DNA of 64,000 bases from Dactylis glomerata (taxonomy: Eukaryota > Streptophyta > Magnoliopsida > Poales > Poaceae). The translations under genes were made by a program, and so were the position numbers. Positions 42,084 through 53,946 of the stretch are shown piece by piece (the first letter of the stretch is position 1; every line of letters begins with the position of its first letter). The stretch lies in NCBI GenBank assembly GCA_007115705.1, contig QXEO01000220.1, forward strand, positions 15,407,624 to 15,471,623, read 5' to 3'. Under the pieces are notes generated by a model that searched no databases, was not told the DNA's origin, and worked only from the letters and a program-made list of their open reading frames with translations.

Positions 42084-45000
42084 ATCTCCCCCATTTTGGT
42101 AATTGATGACAATCTCTTTGAGAGGGTTTATATAATGAATTCAAAGAACCAAAATAGTTGTACTAACATCAAATACTACAAAAGTATGTGATGTTAGTAA
42201 AACCACCATATATAGAGCAAACTCCCCCACAATCTATGCACGTGTGAATGATCTTGATTTCATTGCATATATTGCCAACCAAGGTTGTTGGTGGAGTTTC
42301 CACTATATACTCTACCATGCAAAGCATGCAAGGCAAATGCTTAAGAACAAACCAAAGCATAAAAGCCAATTCCCTTTAAACCCTCGAAACTTCTCCCCCA
42401 TTGGCATCCATTGCCAAAATGGGCGAAAAACTTAGAAGGCCAATGTAGTGTGAGTTCCTCCAAAACGGTGTGCATATCTAAAAGAAATAAGTGAAGACAC
42501 ATGCACGTATACAAAGACAAATATATGAAGGAAACCAAACTAAATTGAGGATCAAAGATTGCAAAAAAAAGATAACACGATGGATAAACTTCAACAAATG
42601 AAGAGAGCAATCAAACAATCCAAAGAGCAAATTGAATAAAGATATTATGATAAGATCGAAAAGGTGCTCCAAATAATATGAGGAAGCTCCCCAAGGTGTG
42701 AGCACAAAATATTCTATTTGAGTTAGAGTATAAGGTGCACACACATGGAATCATCACTCCCTCAATATTATTCAAAACAAAATGATACCAAGTGAAATTA
42801 AATACTATGCTAACCGCAAAATGGTGCTTTAAATAAAATGAGGAAGCTCCCCAAGGTACGTGCAAAAATTGGAATGTTTGCATTTGAATACAATTTGCAC
42901 AACATGGAATCCTCACTCCCTTAATAACATTTAAAACGCAACCATTTGCAAGAGATCATAGAGAAGAAATTAAGTTTAACACTTGCATCAAACAAATGGT
43001 TGAGCAACAAGCAAGGGATGATATATTAAAAGGCTCAACCAAAGGAATGTGTGATAGAAATGACAAAGAATATTATAAGACTAACACAAGGATAAGCATA
43101 GAGCATCCACATAGTCTTCAATGAATGATATTGCTTAGCATTCCATCCCAACACATAAGGTTCAAATAAGATATCAAATAATGGGATATCATCTCTCATG
43201 TGTATAAGTTTCTAAGTAGACAATATCACAAAGATAATTATCACAAAGAAACATGTACACACAAAATAGATACTAAGAATAGAACATGATATCCAAAATG
43301 AAGTCATGCAATATACCAATGAGATTTTTGCTTTTAAAGCATGGCCAAAGGCTTAATTTATCTTATTGTATATTGACGAACTTCAACCACCAACATGTCA
43401 AAGACATCACAAATATCAACAAGAGAAAGAAGATAGTTGGGATGCTTTGATAAAAACAACAAGTATCAAAATGAAGGATACCAAACGGAAGAAATAAATT
43501 TGCAATTTCATCAATATTGCACATGTGAGCTTATTGAAGAATTGATATGCAAAAAGATTGCTAAGTTGACATATATGGGATAGGAGAATCATGAGCATAA
43601 TTTGTATATATTCCCAATAATATGTCCTCATCTCAACTTGCTCACATTTGCAATAAAGAGGTTTCATTAGAATCCTTGCAAGAACCACATGATTTTCAAA
43701 TAAAGATATGCATGCCAAGAAACCACCTACACAAGGTTGGACGCTAGAAAAGTATGCATAAAAAAGATACTTGTTACCGAGATATTATGGTAGGATGTAG
43801 TAGATAGGAGTTCTTCAATAATCCTAGCTTGCCTCAAATTATCACTTAGTCACCACTTCATCCTTATTATTGAGACAAGCACCAATATATCTCCATGTAC
43901 CTAAAACAAAGTTCAAGTACAAGATGGTCCCCAAACTCATTGGGTCCAAAGTAGTTAGAAACTACAACATATAGGACAAACTCCACATAAATATGTGCAT
44001 ATATATATGAAATTGAATTTCATGCACATCTTAGACGATTTAGGATTTGATGGAGCTTCTCCTATATATTTGATCAAAGAAAGCAAAGCATGCCATAAAG
44101 TATATATTTAGTAAATATGCATGCACATGACTTTCAAGAGCCAAAGGAGATACAATTTGGACAAACCACCAAGAAGGACAAGCGAGCACACAAAATTGTG
44201 AAGCTACAAAAGGTTGTCCAAATTATATCAAAGAATCAAATCAACACAAGATTGACTCCAAAGTTCAATTAGTAAACCAAGCAAAAGCCAATGAGCATAA
44301 AGCATAACTAAAACACACATGCTCAAAGACATATCTCATTTTAAGAGTAAGAAATAAATAATAAGGAATGAGATCACCAACTCCCAAAGAGAGCAAGGTT
44401 CAAACAAACGAACCAAACTCTCCACACTTTTTATGATGGCACACTAAGTACCAAAAAGAAAAGATTTGTCTTCCAACAAAAACCAATACCAATTGAAATA
44501 AGCACAAAGAGTGTGTTATAACAAATATAGGAGAGCTCCCCCAAGATTAGTGCATTATTTGCGATTTTGCATTTGAATACAAAATGCACACAAGTGGGAT
44601 CATCACATCTACCTACATAGAAATAACACAAAACAAGTTTAACAAAATCAAATGGAATAACAAAAGTCACGGAAGACAATGGGAGTTAAGACAAATGGAT
44701 TTTTTGCTAGACATAAGGCAATTAAAAGCAATAGCCAATGTAAAGATGATCAATATATATGTGCCACATGATAGAGTACCAATTGTCCAAGAGCAAGAGG
44801 TATTTGGATTTATTTCCCGGTGGTAGTTTACACATAAATCCAAGATCATCTTCGCAACAAAGAAGCATATGGAAAAGATAAGAATTAAACACCATGCTAA
44901 AGAAGATATTCTTGATAGACTCAAATAGTTAAACAATCATGCAAAGCAATGATTAGGATAACTTGAAGAAAATGGTTTTCCAACTTTGATGTAGCATTCC

Positions 45001-45770
45001 ACATTTTAGGAAAACCTTATCAAGAAAGTATCTCACAAATAAGATCCAAAACAAGAGGAATAAAACAATTTCGCAAATTGGAACTTGTTTGAGAAAACAT
45101 GCAACATAGAAGCAAGATAATTTACAATATCAACACTATGTGACACAACCTCAAATATACACATTATATTGGTTAGTAGTATGCACAAAGCATATTACTC
45201 CTCCATAATATGATAAAACATTTATTTTCACAAGAGGCAAATAAAATCCAACAAGATGATTAATGGACATTATAGAATTTGAATTTCTCATGAGAATGAC
45301 ATACCACATAGAAACTAGATAATCTTTAAATATCAATACTAAGTGGTATTCCTCATGTACACACATTTTTAGAATTGTGAAGTGCAAAGCATATCACTCC
45401 CCCAAAATGGGATAGTCCAATAATCTCTTACAAGAGCCAAGTAAGATAAAACGAGATGCAAAAGGCTCAACAAGAACAATCGTACATGGTGTGCAAACCA
45501 ACATGCACATACTTGATTACTCAAAATGAAGCAAGTAGGAAGCACAACATATACAAACACATGCAAGATACAAAACCCAACACATGTAAAGGGGCGAGTA
45601 ACTTTCAATGTAGATAAGTTGAGTACATGTTACCGCAAGGAGGAACATTGGATATATGATAGACACAAGATAATCCAATTGACTTGACTTGATAAAATAT
45701 AATTGATGAAGATCCCTTAATTCTTCATGATATGGCCAAGTCTCCAATGCCCTCCACCAACACCTATTGT
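42084..45770 (-). other. Element 4 noncoding 3' region with dispersed repeats
   Basis: AT-rich with no credible ORF. Related units of about 100 bp recur at about 42660-42760, 42820-42923, 44520-44610 and, shorter, near 45380. Each has AGCTCCCCAAGGT or CTCCCCCAA, then a GCATTTGAATACAA/TGCACA part and ATGGAATCATCACTCCC. On the coding (minus) strand each carries a purine run like the polypurine tract. Confidence 0.6.
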
Positions 45771-47984
45771 TTAAGTAATGGCTTGTTGGTCCCCAACCAA
45801 GTTGGGTCCTAAGAAGTTAGTAACAATAGGTTTGGCAACCCAAATGGTTCTTTTCTTGACACCACTTTGAGTACCAACAAATTTGGCAAACACATTACCA
45901 ACCTTATCCGTGCAAAGTGAATAAACATCTTGAATTATGATAGGGTTGGATGAGTTACCACTAGTGCATGAAGAAGATAGGTGACCCTTCTCATGACATA
46001 CATAGCAAGTTATTTTCTTCACCTTCTTCTCACTTGATTTCTCCACAAGGGGAGCATTAGCTTGATTTTTCTTGGGAAGTGACCTTTCTTCAACTTGAGG
46101 TTGAGCAAGGGCTTGAACTTGAGGCCGCTTCCCTTGTTGCTTCTCACTAAGTGCCTTTTTCTTCAAAGGGCAAGATCTAACATGGTGCCCTTCAATTTTG
46201 CACTTGAAGCAAACAATCTTGGCCAAATTCTTGACTTGTTCTTGGCCCTTCTTCTTCTTGTATATTTTGGACTTCTTCTTTTTGTTAGAGATAAATCCAA
46301 GTCCACTCTTGTCATTGGGGGATTTTTGCACACTCAAGATCTTATTGAGTGTGGACTTCTCTTCATGACGTTTTTCCAAGTCTTTCTTCAAGGAAGTAAC
46401 TTGGGCCTTGAGCTCTTTGATTTCCTCTACATGATTAGTGACAACACAAGTACTAGTGGAAGTAGAGGCTACATTGTTAGAGCAATAAGGCAAGGAGGGT
46501 AATTCATCACTAGATGTAGAAATAGTATGAGTGGATGAATTACTAGTACTAGCACATGGCAATATTGCATTTTGGGAAATAGTGCTAGTGCCCACATGAG
46601 GCTCACAAGATGTTACCTTTGTAGATATAGCCTCATGAGCTAACTTTAGGCGAGCATGGGACACTAGAAGATCCTCATTAGAGCTAGAAAGCTTTTCATG
46701 AATTTCTTCCAATTTCCCATACTTGCTAGTTAGCAATTCAAGTTGAGCCCTTAGCTCAACATTCTCCTTCAAAATAGATGCTTCACAAGAAGTAGAGTTA
46801 GTAGCACATGCATCATTATCATGAGCAATAGGAGAAGACAACTTGGCAAGAGCGAGGTCACGTTCTTTAGTGAGTTTAGAAATAATTTCATTACATGACT
46901 CCTCAATGGATTCAAGCTTCTCCTCAAGAGAAACCCAAAGCTCTTGCTCTTCCTCTAGAGCATATTTTAAATCATGGATATCATTGGCATACTCACGCTC
47001 AAGAGAAAACATTTTATCAATTTGTTCTTCCTTCATCTCAATGAGTTTCGTGCTCTCAATAGCACAACTCATGATTTCAAAGAAGTTGGGCAAAACATTT
47101 TTATGGTTATGCAAAGCATCAAAGACCACCTTACCCTTCTTGTTTAAATACTCAATATAGTCTTCTTCATTTTCCTCATCCTCACCATTGTCCTCAACAT
47201 CATTATGATTTGAAGACCTAGCCATAAGGCATATGTGGGAACCGTGAGAAGAAGAAGATGAAGAAATACTTGAAGCTCTATTCAAGACCTTGTCTTGGCC
47301 CAAAGACTCTTCGGTTTCCTCTATATGGTTAGCATCACAAATACTAGAGGAAATAGAAGCATTTGTATCATGGCAACAAGACAAAGCAATCATATCATCA
47401 TGAGATTTATTCGAGAAATTTACACATGATATGCAAGGACTATCAACACAAGCATGTAAAATATTTATGGGGCTACAAGTGTTTAAGTCCAAAGATGAAG
47501 CATTGCAATGAGATAGAGATGAAGGATCATCAAAAGTAAGTATACTATCACCATTGCAAGTTTCATCACCACTCACCATATCATTACCTTGTGTCTTGCC
47601 ACACTTTGGTGAAGTGGATGAAAGTTCATTGCGGCCGGAAGTGGAAGGAATACAATCATCCTCAATAATCTTGGACACACCATATTTTTCTTGAAGCTTT
47701 GTCCATATCTCATGAGCGCTCCGAAAAGGCGTGATGGAGAAGGTAATGACATTGCTCAAAGCATTAACAATCACATGAGTAGCTTGAGCATTGAGATACA
47801 AGTTTTTCTCATCCTCTAGAGATAGATTTTGAGTATCCTTTGGAGGAGAAAAACCCGCATCTACAATTCGCTCCATAGATGGGTCCATGACCCAAAAATA
47901 ATTAAGCATGTGAATTTTCCAAGTATCATAATTTGTGCCATCAAATATAGAAGTGTTATTGTGCACTAATCCCCTAGCCGACAT
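45771..47984 (-). CDS. Element 4 Gag with two zinc knuckles
   Basis: 737 codons from the ATG at 47982-47984; an upstream in-frame TTG is not used. The N-terminus (about 10-100; TNYDTWKIHMLNYFWVMDPS, RSAHEIWTKLQEKYG) is UBN2-type Copia Gag. A Ser/Asn/Cys-rich low-complexity region follows, then long coiled coils (about 270-540). Two CCHC knuckles follow: CFKCKIEGHHVRSC (about 46170-46211) and CYVCHEKGHLSSSC (about 45967-46008). The C-terminus has KRTIWVAKP, the text that precedes protease in related Copia polyproteins, but the frame ends 20-odd residues on and no protease or pol follows. The frame is intact, so particles could be made, with enzymes supplied in trans. Confidence 0.85.
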   Translation of the reverse strand: MSARGLVHNNTSIFDGTNYDTWKIHMLNYFWVMDPSMERIVDAGFSPPKDTQNLSLEDEKNLYLNAQATHVIVNALSNVITFSITPFRSAHEIWTKLQEKYGVSKIIEDDCIPSTSGRNELSSTSPKCGKTQGNDMVSGDETCNGDSILTFDDPSSLSHCNASSLDLNTCSPINILHACVDSPCISCVNFSNKSHDDMIALSCCHDTNASISSSICDANHIEETEESLGQDKVLNRASSISSSSSSHGSHICLMARSSNHNDVEDNGEDEENEEDYIEYLNKKGKVVFDALHNHKNVLPNFFEIMSCAIESTKLIEMKEEQIDKMFSLEREYANDIHDLKYALEEEQELWVSLEEKLESIEESCNEIISKLTKERDLALAKLSSPIAHDNDACATNSTSCEASILKENVELRAQLELLTSKYGKLEEIHEKLSSSNEDLLVSHARLKLAHEAISTKVTSCEPHVGTSTISQNAILPCASTSNSSTHTISTSSDELPSLPYCSNNVASTSTSTCVVTNHVEEIKELKAQVTSLKKDLEKRHEEKSTLNKILSVQKSPNDKSGLGFISNKKKKSKIYKKKKGQEQVKNLAKIVCFKCKIEGHHVRSCPLKKKALSEKQQGKRPQVQALAQPQVEERSLPKKNQANAPLVEKSSEKKVKKITCYVCHEKGHLSSSCTSGNSSNPIIIQDVYSLCTDKVGNVFAKFVGTQSGVKKRTIWVAKPIVTNFLGPNLVGDQQAIT

Positions 47985-48024
47985 CTTTGCTCTCAAGGCG
48001 GTGAAGCCTAAAATGAGAGACCGG

Positions 48025-48036
48025 GCTCTGATACCA
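48025..48036 (-). other. Element 4 primer binding site (initiator tRNA-Met)
   Basis: The minus strand reads TGGTATCAGAGC two bases from the right LTR. It is complementary to initiator tRNA-Met. Confidence 0.9.
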
Positions 48037-48038
48037 AT

Positions 48039-50247
48039 TGAAAGGACACAGATGTCGCCTAGAGGGGGGGGGGTGAATAGGCGATATCAAATTTTACGAA
48101 TGGCTTGAACAAAAGCGGAATTAAACTAGCGTTTATTTTGTCAAGCACACAAAACCTAAATAAACTAGGCTCACCTATGTGCACCAACAACTTATGCTAA
48201 GCAATACAAGTAACAAGGTGATAGCAAGATATATGACTTCAAGCACGAAGGCTATCACAATGTAAAGTGCATAAGTAAAGAGCTCGGGTATAGAAATAAC
48301 CGATGCACGTGGAGACAATGATGTATTCCCGAGTTCCTCCCTTGAAAGGGAGTACGTCTCGTTGGAGAGGTGTGGTATCGCCACAAAGGCCTAACCAACG
48401 CCACAAAGGCCTCACCCTATTCTCCGGTGTGAGCTTGCGCCACAAAGGCCTAGCTCACTCTTCCACTAAGGGGTTCCTCAAGGCAGAACCGGGCCTTTAC
48501 ACAAAGCTTGGGGCACGCATCCACAACTTAATTGGAGGCTCCCAAGAATAGCCACAAAGGCACCACAAAGCCACAAAGCCGTCTAGGGTTCCAAGAACCC
48601 AAGAGTAATAAGCTCACAACCTTTCACTTACTCGAATCTCCGGGGAGAACTCAAACCGATGCAACTTATGCAATGGCAAGAGCACACAAGGTGCTCAAAT
48701 CCTTCTCACTCAAATCCTACCAAAGCAACTAATGCTATGGAGAGATATGAGAGGAAGAACAAAGGAAATCCACAAAGAACTCCAAGATGTCAATCCACAA
48801 GAGGTTCCCCTCACTAAGAGGAGATTTTGATTGGTGGAAAGATAGATCTAGATCTCCTCTCTCTTTTCCCTCAAAAAGATGCAAGAATCATGGGAGGAAT
48901 GGAGGAGGAAGGGCAAGCTTTGCAAAGTCAACAATGGAGGAGAGAGAAGCCCAAAACGTGTGCAGCCCAAGGAGGAAGAAGGGGTATTTATACCCCTCCA
49001 CGAAAATCTGACCGTTACAGCCACTTACACCGGCTAAAGCCGGTCTTAACACCGGCTATAGCCGGCCTGAAATATCCGGCCCTGGCCAGCAATAGCCGGA
49101 CAAAAACCCGGGTTGCAACAGAGACGAAATCTGGGAAGACCGGCTAAAGCCGGCCCTCAGACCAGCTAAAGCCGGTCTGACCGGCTATTTCCGGCCCCGG
49201 GCCGGCTATTTCCGCCCCGACTGAAACAGCAGAAATACCAAAACGAAAACGGCAATAACTTGAGCATCCGGGCTCCGTTTTCGATGATCTTGGGCTCGTT
49301 GGAATCACAACAACAAGCTCTACAACTTTATGCAGAGAAACATCATAGTCCAACCAAGGAGCATAAAACCAAATGATGAAAGGTTTGACCTCTCTTCGAA
49401 GACAAACTGGTAAAACCTCCAAACACCAAAAACGCAAGAAGTGCTTTATGCGAAATCCGTTTTTGATGAGCTAGAGCTTGTCATGGAAATAACCACAAGC
49501 TCTAGAACCTCACATGGATAAAACCCAAATAAGAACCAAAAAAGATGATGCCAAGTATGCAAAGGTTTGAGCTCTCTCCGAATGATACAATTAAGTTACT
49601 CACTCGAGAGCCCCTCTTGATAGTACGGCTACCGATCCTATAACCCGGTCTCACAACTAACACCATGAGACCGGTAAGAAAGAAACCCTATCAATATCAT
49701 ACCTTTGCCTTGAGCATTCCACTTGAGGTGGATAATGATGATCTTGATCTTCTCAAGTTGGACCACCTTTCTTGATTGAGCTTGCTTATTGAAGTCTTGC
49801 GGATTGCTCCTCCATACTCCACTATGGAAGAGACTCTCTTTAAGCATATCTTCACATATCCATGATCACAATATAGATGGCAAGCTTCAAGCATATGTTC
49901 TCTTCTAGTTGCTCATCTTGAACTTGCGCTTTGACTTGATCAATCCTTGAGCCAATTCTTCTTTCTCCATAATGATGGTGTCTTGAGGATACACATGAGA
50001 GCTCACTCAATCTTATTCTTCAAGACACACTTGACATAAGCTCAACTCCCTTAAGACCAATCTTTGGATCACTCCTTGAATAACACCTTGGTGAACACAT
50101 AATATTCTTCTTACAACCTTGACTCCAACAAATGGTTCAAGCATTGTCTATGGACAAGTCCTACACATATAACTCAATGCAACCATTAGTCCATAGGGAT
50201 TGTCATTAATTACCAAACCCACACATGGGGCTCGATATGATCTTTCA
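48039..50247 (-). repeat. Element 4, 5' LTR (right)
   Basis: 2209 bp with the same ends as the left LTR. The palindromic cluster lies at about 49027-49217. It shows many substitutions, small indels such as GAGTAATAAG for GAGTAAG, and a divergent stretch at about 48780-49010 relative to the left copy. Confidence 0.9.
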
Positions 50248-50252
50248 CGCGC

Positions 50253-51358
50253 CCTCCGAGCTTGAGGTAATGCTCAAGGACTTCATCGGTAAACAAACTG
50301 CTTTTAACAAGTCTGTTGAGGAAAAGTTAGGCAAAATTGATGTTCTTGCTTCTAAAGTTGATAGCCTTGCTCATGATGTTGAACTTTTGAAATTAAAAGT
50401 GTTTCCTAATGATGTGAATGTGAGCAATGTTGTTGCTGCCGCTAATGCTACCCAAGTTGGAATTGATGAAAATATTAGATTGTTAGCAGAATTGCATGCT
50501 AGGTGGGAAAGAGAAGATGAGATGGCTAGAGAGATGAAGGTACGTACTATTACTACCTCTAATGATGTTGCTCCTACTGATAGCAACCCTCTTACTTTGA
50601 TTGGTGTAGAGAAAACTCCCACTCCTTGTGTTAAAAAGCCTAAAACTGCCAAAACTTTTTCTCAAAAGAGTGCTGAAATTTTTCGGAGTGTGGGAGATGA
50701 TAGCTCTATTTCCTTTAATGATTTTGATGTTGATGGCTGCAATATATCTGAAGTTATTTTGTTCTTACAAAAGCTTGCTTTGACTCCCAATGCTAGTTCT
50801 TTAAATATTGCTTTTACTAAGCATATTACCAATGCTCTTATAAAGATTAGGGATGAAAAGTTGAAGCAAAAAGCTTCTGTTCCCAAGAAGTTAGAAGATG
50901 GTTGGGAACCCATCATTGATATGCATGTTAATGGTTATGATTGCCATGCTTTATGTGATCTAGGTGCTAGTATTTCTATCATGCCTAGAAAGATTTATGA
51001 CATGCTTGATTTACCACCGCTTGAAAAGTGTTATTTTGATGTTCCTATTGCTGATGTTGCTAAGAAGAAACCTTTGGGAAGGGTTAATGATGTTCTTATT
51101 GTGGTTAACAATAACCTTGTTCCTGTTGATTTTCTTGTTATGGACGTTGAATGCCATGCTTCATGTCCTATTATTTTGGGAAGACTCTTTCTTCGAACTG
51201 TAGGTGCTATCATTGATATGAGGGAAGGCACTATCAAGTATCAATTCCCACGAAAGAAAGGTATGGAACACTTCCCTAGGAAAAGAAAGAAATTACTTTT
51301 TGACTCTATTCTTAGAGCAAATTATGAGCTTGATGCTTCATCACATGATATTACTTGA
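50253..51358 (+). pseudogene. Element 3 gag-protease, 3' part
   Basis: Continues the gene begun at 38919 in the same phase; together about 687 residues. It has PSELEVMLKDFIGKQTAFNK just after the junction, a coiled region, and then the retropepsin-like domain with CDLGASISIMPRKIYDML (about 50950-51005) and IILGRLFLRTVGAIIDM (about 51170-51222). It ends with a Lys/Arg-rich tail at 51358. DLG replaces DTG as in the other two elements. No pol sequence follows. Confidence 0.88.
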
Positions 51359-53946
51359 TTCGCAATTTTCTGCGCCTAGCTCAAAGGCGTTAAAGAAAAG
51401 CACTCTTGGGAGATAACCCAATGTTTACTTTTCAGTACTTTTTCTTTTATTTGAGTCTTGGAAGTCATTACTACTGTAATGACCGCTCCTTATCTTGTTT
51501 ATTTCGTTTTTGTGCCAAGAGAAGCCTCTAATTTGAGTGAGGTAAAGATTTGGGGATGTTGCTGTCCTGAAACTGTTTTCGGTGATGCACCATAAAAATT
51601 CGTGAAAATTCTCTGTTTATCTTTTGGACCTGCTATTTCTTGTGCATATGCCCCAGGTTATATCCAAACTTTTCTTAGTTGAACACTTTTTGATTTGAGC
51701 AACGGAAAATCCCTAAAAAATTCGTCCTTTGTCAGCTGTTCAGTTTTGACAGATTTCTGCCAATATTTGTTTTTGCCACTTTATCGCTTTCTTTTCAGTT
51801 CTTTTTTATCATGGAACTCTTGTGGAAGTTGCTACAGTAGTATATACTTTATATGTGGTGGTTTTGGGTTGAAACCTGAAGCTAAAAGAGGTTGAATATA
51901 TTTTATGCTTACACTAATGTTGCTAATAGAATTGTGTTTAGTTTTGTATGAAGGAAGTTTTCAAGTGTAGGGATTGGAGAATGATGAGATGAGTTGAAGA
52001 ATGGACAAAAGCTCAAGCTTGGGGATGCCCATGCATCACCCCAAGAAATATCCAAGAAGTACAAGCGTCAAAGCTTGGGGATGCCCCCGAGGCACCCCTT
52101 CTTCATCGGCAAAAATCAGGTCACCTTTCAAAACACTATATTTTTATTGCTTCATGCACTATGTGTTTTTCTTGGAGCGTCAGTTGTTTTAGTTTTCTTA
52201 GTTGGTTTAGTTTGTTTGTTTGCTGCAATAAATGGTTGGACCCCAACAAATTTCCTTTGGAGGAGATGTACTCGTTTTCATTTGCAAAGAACGCTCTAGT
52301 TTTCACTCTTATTAAAAATCGAGTGTTCTACTTTTTCTGCTACTGCTTTTGGTTTTCGTTTTCACCTTGATTTGCGTTCAGATCTTATCATATCTTTTCA
52401 TCAAGGTGTATTTTTGCCTCTGATCTTCATTGGTTTTCATCAAAAGAGGTGTTTATAAAAATTTCAAATGGTGTTGGAAAAGAGAAAAAGCTTTGTGCAA
52501 AATAGTGGTACAAGAAGGAGCTTGTGTAGACTACGGCTTAGGCTTTTTCATGTCATGCTTGATGTCTTTTTGATAGTATGCTTAGTGGTTTTGCTGTAGC
52601 ATGACTTGTCTCAAATAACTGAGTTTGCTTAATGAGCCTTTGAAAAAATCATGCGTTGTTTTTATTGTATGGAAGCATTATTTTGGTTTTCTCCTTGATG
52701 CTTTATTTGGGTTGACTTGGCGCATGCTCACACATGTTAGACTCTTACAAAGTCGCCATTAGCCTTCATGATCATTTAGTTTTTGACTTTTGATGACATC
52801 GTATGCTTCTTTTAATGTCGCTTTGTCGCTTTGCATGATTATGGCCATTATTGCTCTCTTAGTTGGTCGCTCCCAGTCTTTTGCTAGCCCTCACCTTGTA
52901 CTGAGTATGAGCTCTACTCGTGCATCCAACTCCTAAAAGCCAAAGTTTTCCATTGTGTCCACTATAAATTCCTATGCATGGTATTTGTAAGCCATTCCAA
53001 AGTAAAATTTTCGTGTGCTACCTTTCAAAAAACCTTCAAAATACTTCTCGTTTTGTGACACTGTTTTCAGCTCATGGGGACGTAGTGGTCGGATTTGCTA
53101 TCTTCCATATTGCTTATTCCAAAAAGAAAAAAAAAGGAAAAAAAGAAAGAAAAAAAGGCACTCCTCCAAAGAATGTGAATTTTGGTGTGCACCCGATGGA
53201 ATCGGTTAGCCATGGTATGTGAAAGGAAAAGGTGGGGAGGAGTGCCAAGTTTTATAAAAAGAGCACAAGAGTGCCAATCTCTCTCTCAAAAACTTGCTTT
53301 ATTTTTGTATGGAAGATAGTAAGAACCCCATTGCCAGTCGTTGACAAAGACAACCACCTCTCAAAATCAAGTTTTATCTCTCTGTTTTACAAATGAAAAG
53401 CTCTAGCACATGTTTAAATCACTGCTTCCCTCTGCGAAGGGCCTTTCTTTTACTTTTATGTTGAGTCACCACCTTCTTTCTTTATGCACCATTAAGAGAG
53501 CATAGTTGTCATTCTTAGTGTGATATGCATTGTCCCAAAGTTCATTGATTGATTCATATTGTTGGTTTCACTTGTTCTTAAATTATTTATATCTAGTCGC
53601 CCTCTTAAACTTTGAGGTGTCCTATGCATTTATGTTTTGCTCTCTTTGAAGGACAAGCTGAAAACCATTTGTATGTTTTTCCTTATGATTTGAACACACG
53701 TTTGACTTTCATTGTTTCATTATCATGATCTTTTGTTTGTGTTCATTTGCATGTTTACAACATGATTGCTAAGTTTCTTATTGTCATGATTATATCTTTC
53801 ATGCCCATGTTTTAAGTTCTATTGATCCCAGCTCACCAATGCTTACATATATGATCAAGATTGTGTAGGTGCATATCACCTCAAAAATTATTCTTTGTTA
53901 TCACTTACCTACTCGAGGACGAGCAGGAGTTAAGCTTGGGGATGCT
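51359..53946 (+). other. Element 3 3' noncoding region with conserved hairpins and PPT
   Basis: No supported ORF. AAGCTTGGGGATGCCC-type words occur at about 52014 and 52072. The block shared with elements 1 and 2 is at about 52890-53480: arms GGCACTCCTCC (53157-53167) and GGAGGAGTGCC (53236-53246) enclose CCGAT-GGA-ATCGG (53193-53205). The pre-PPT hairpin is at 53910-53925 and the polypurine tract AAGCTTGGGGAT at about 53932-53944. Confidence 0.75.

Larger units (their letters stand above)
39877..50247 (-). mobile_element. Element 4: minus-strand Copia-like element without pol
   Basis: 10,371 bp; LTRs 39877-42083 and 48039-50247 begin TGAAAGGACACAG and end GATCTTTCA. Flanks are CACGC (39872-39876) and CGCGC (50248-50252), a duplication with one mismatch. 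The primer site for initiator tRNA-Met reads GCTCTGATACCA at 48025-48036 on the plus strand, beside the right LTR, which fixes the minus orientation. A purine tract complement (ATCTCCCCCATTTT, 42084-42097) adjoins the left LTR. One gag-type ORF is present; the other 3.7 kb are noncoding. The two LTRs differ clearly more than those of the host element. Confidence 0.93.
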
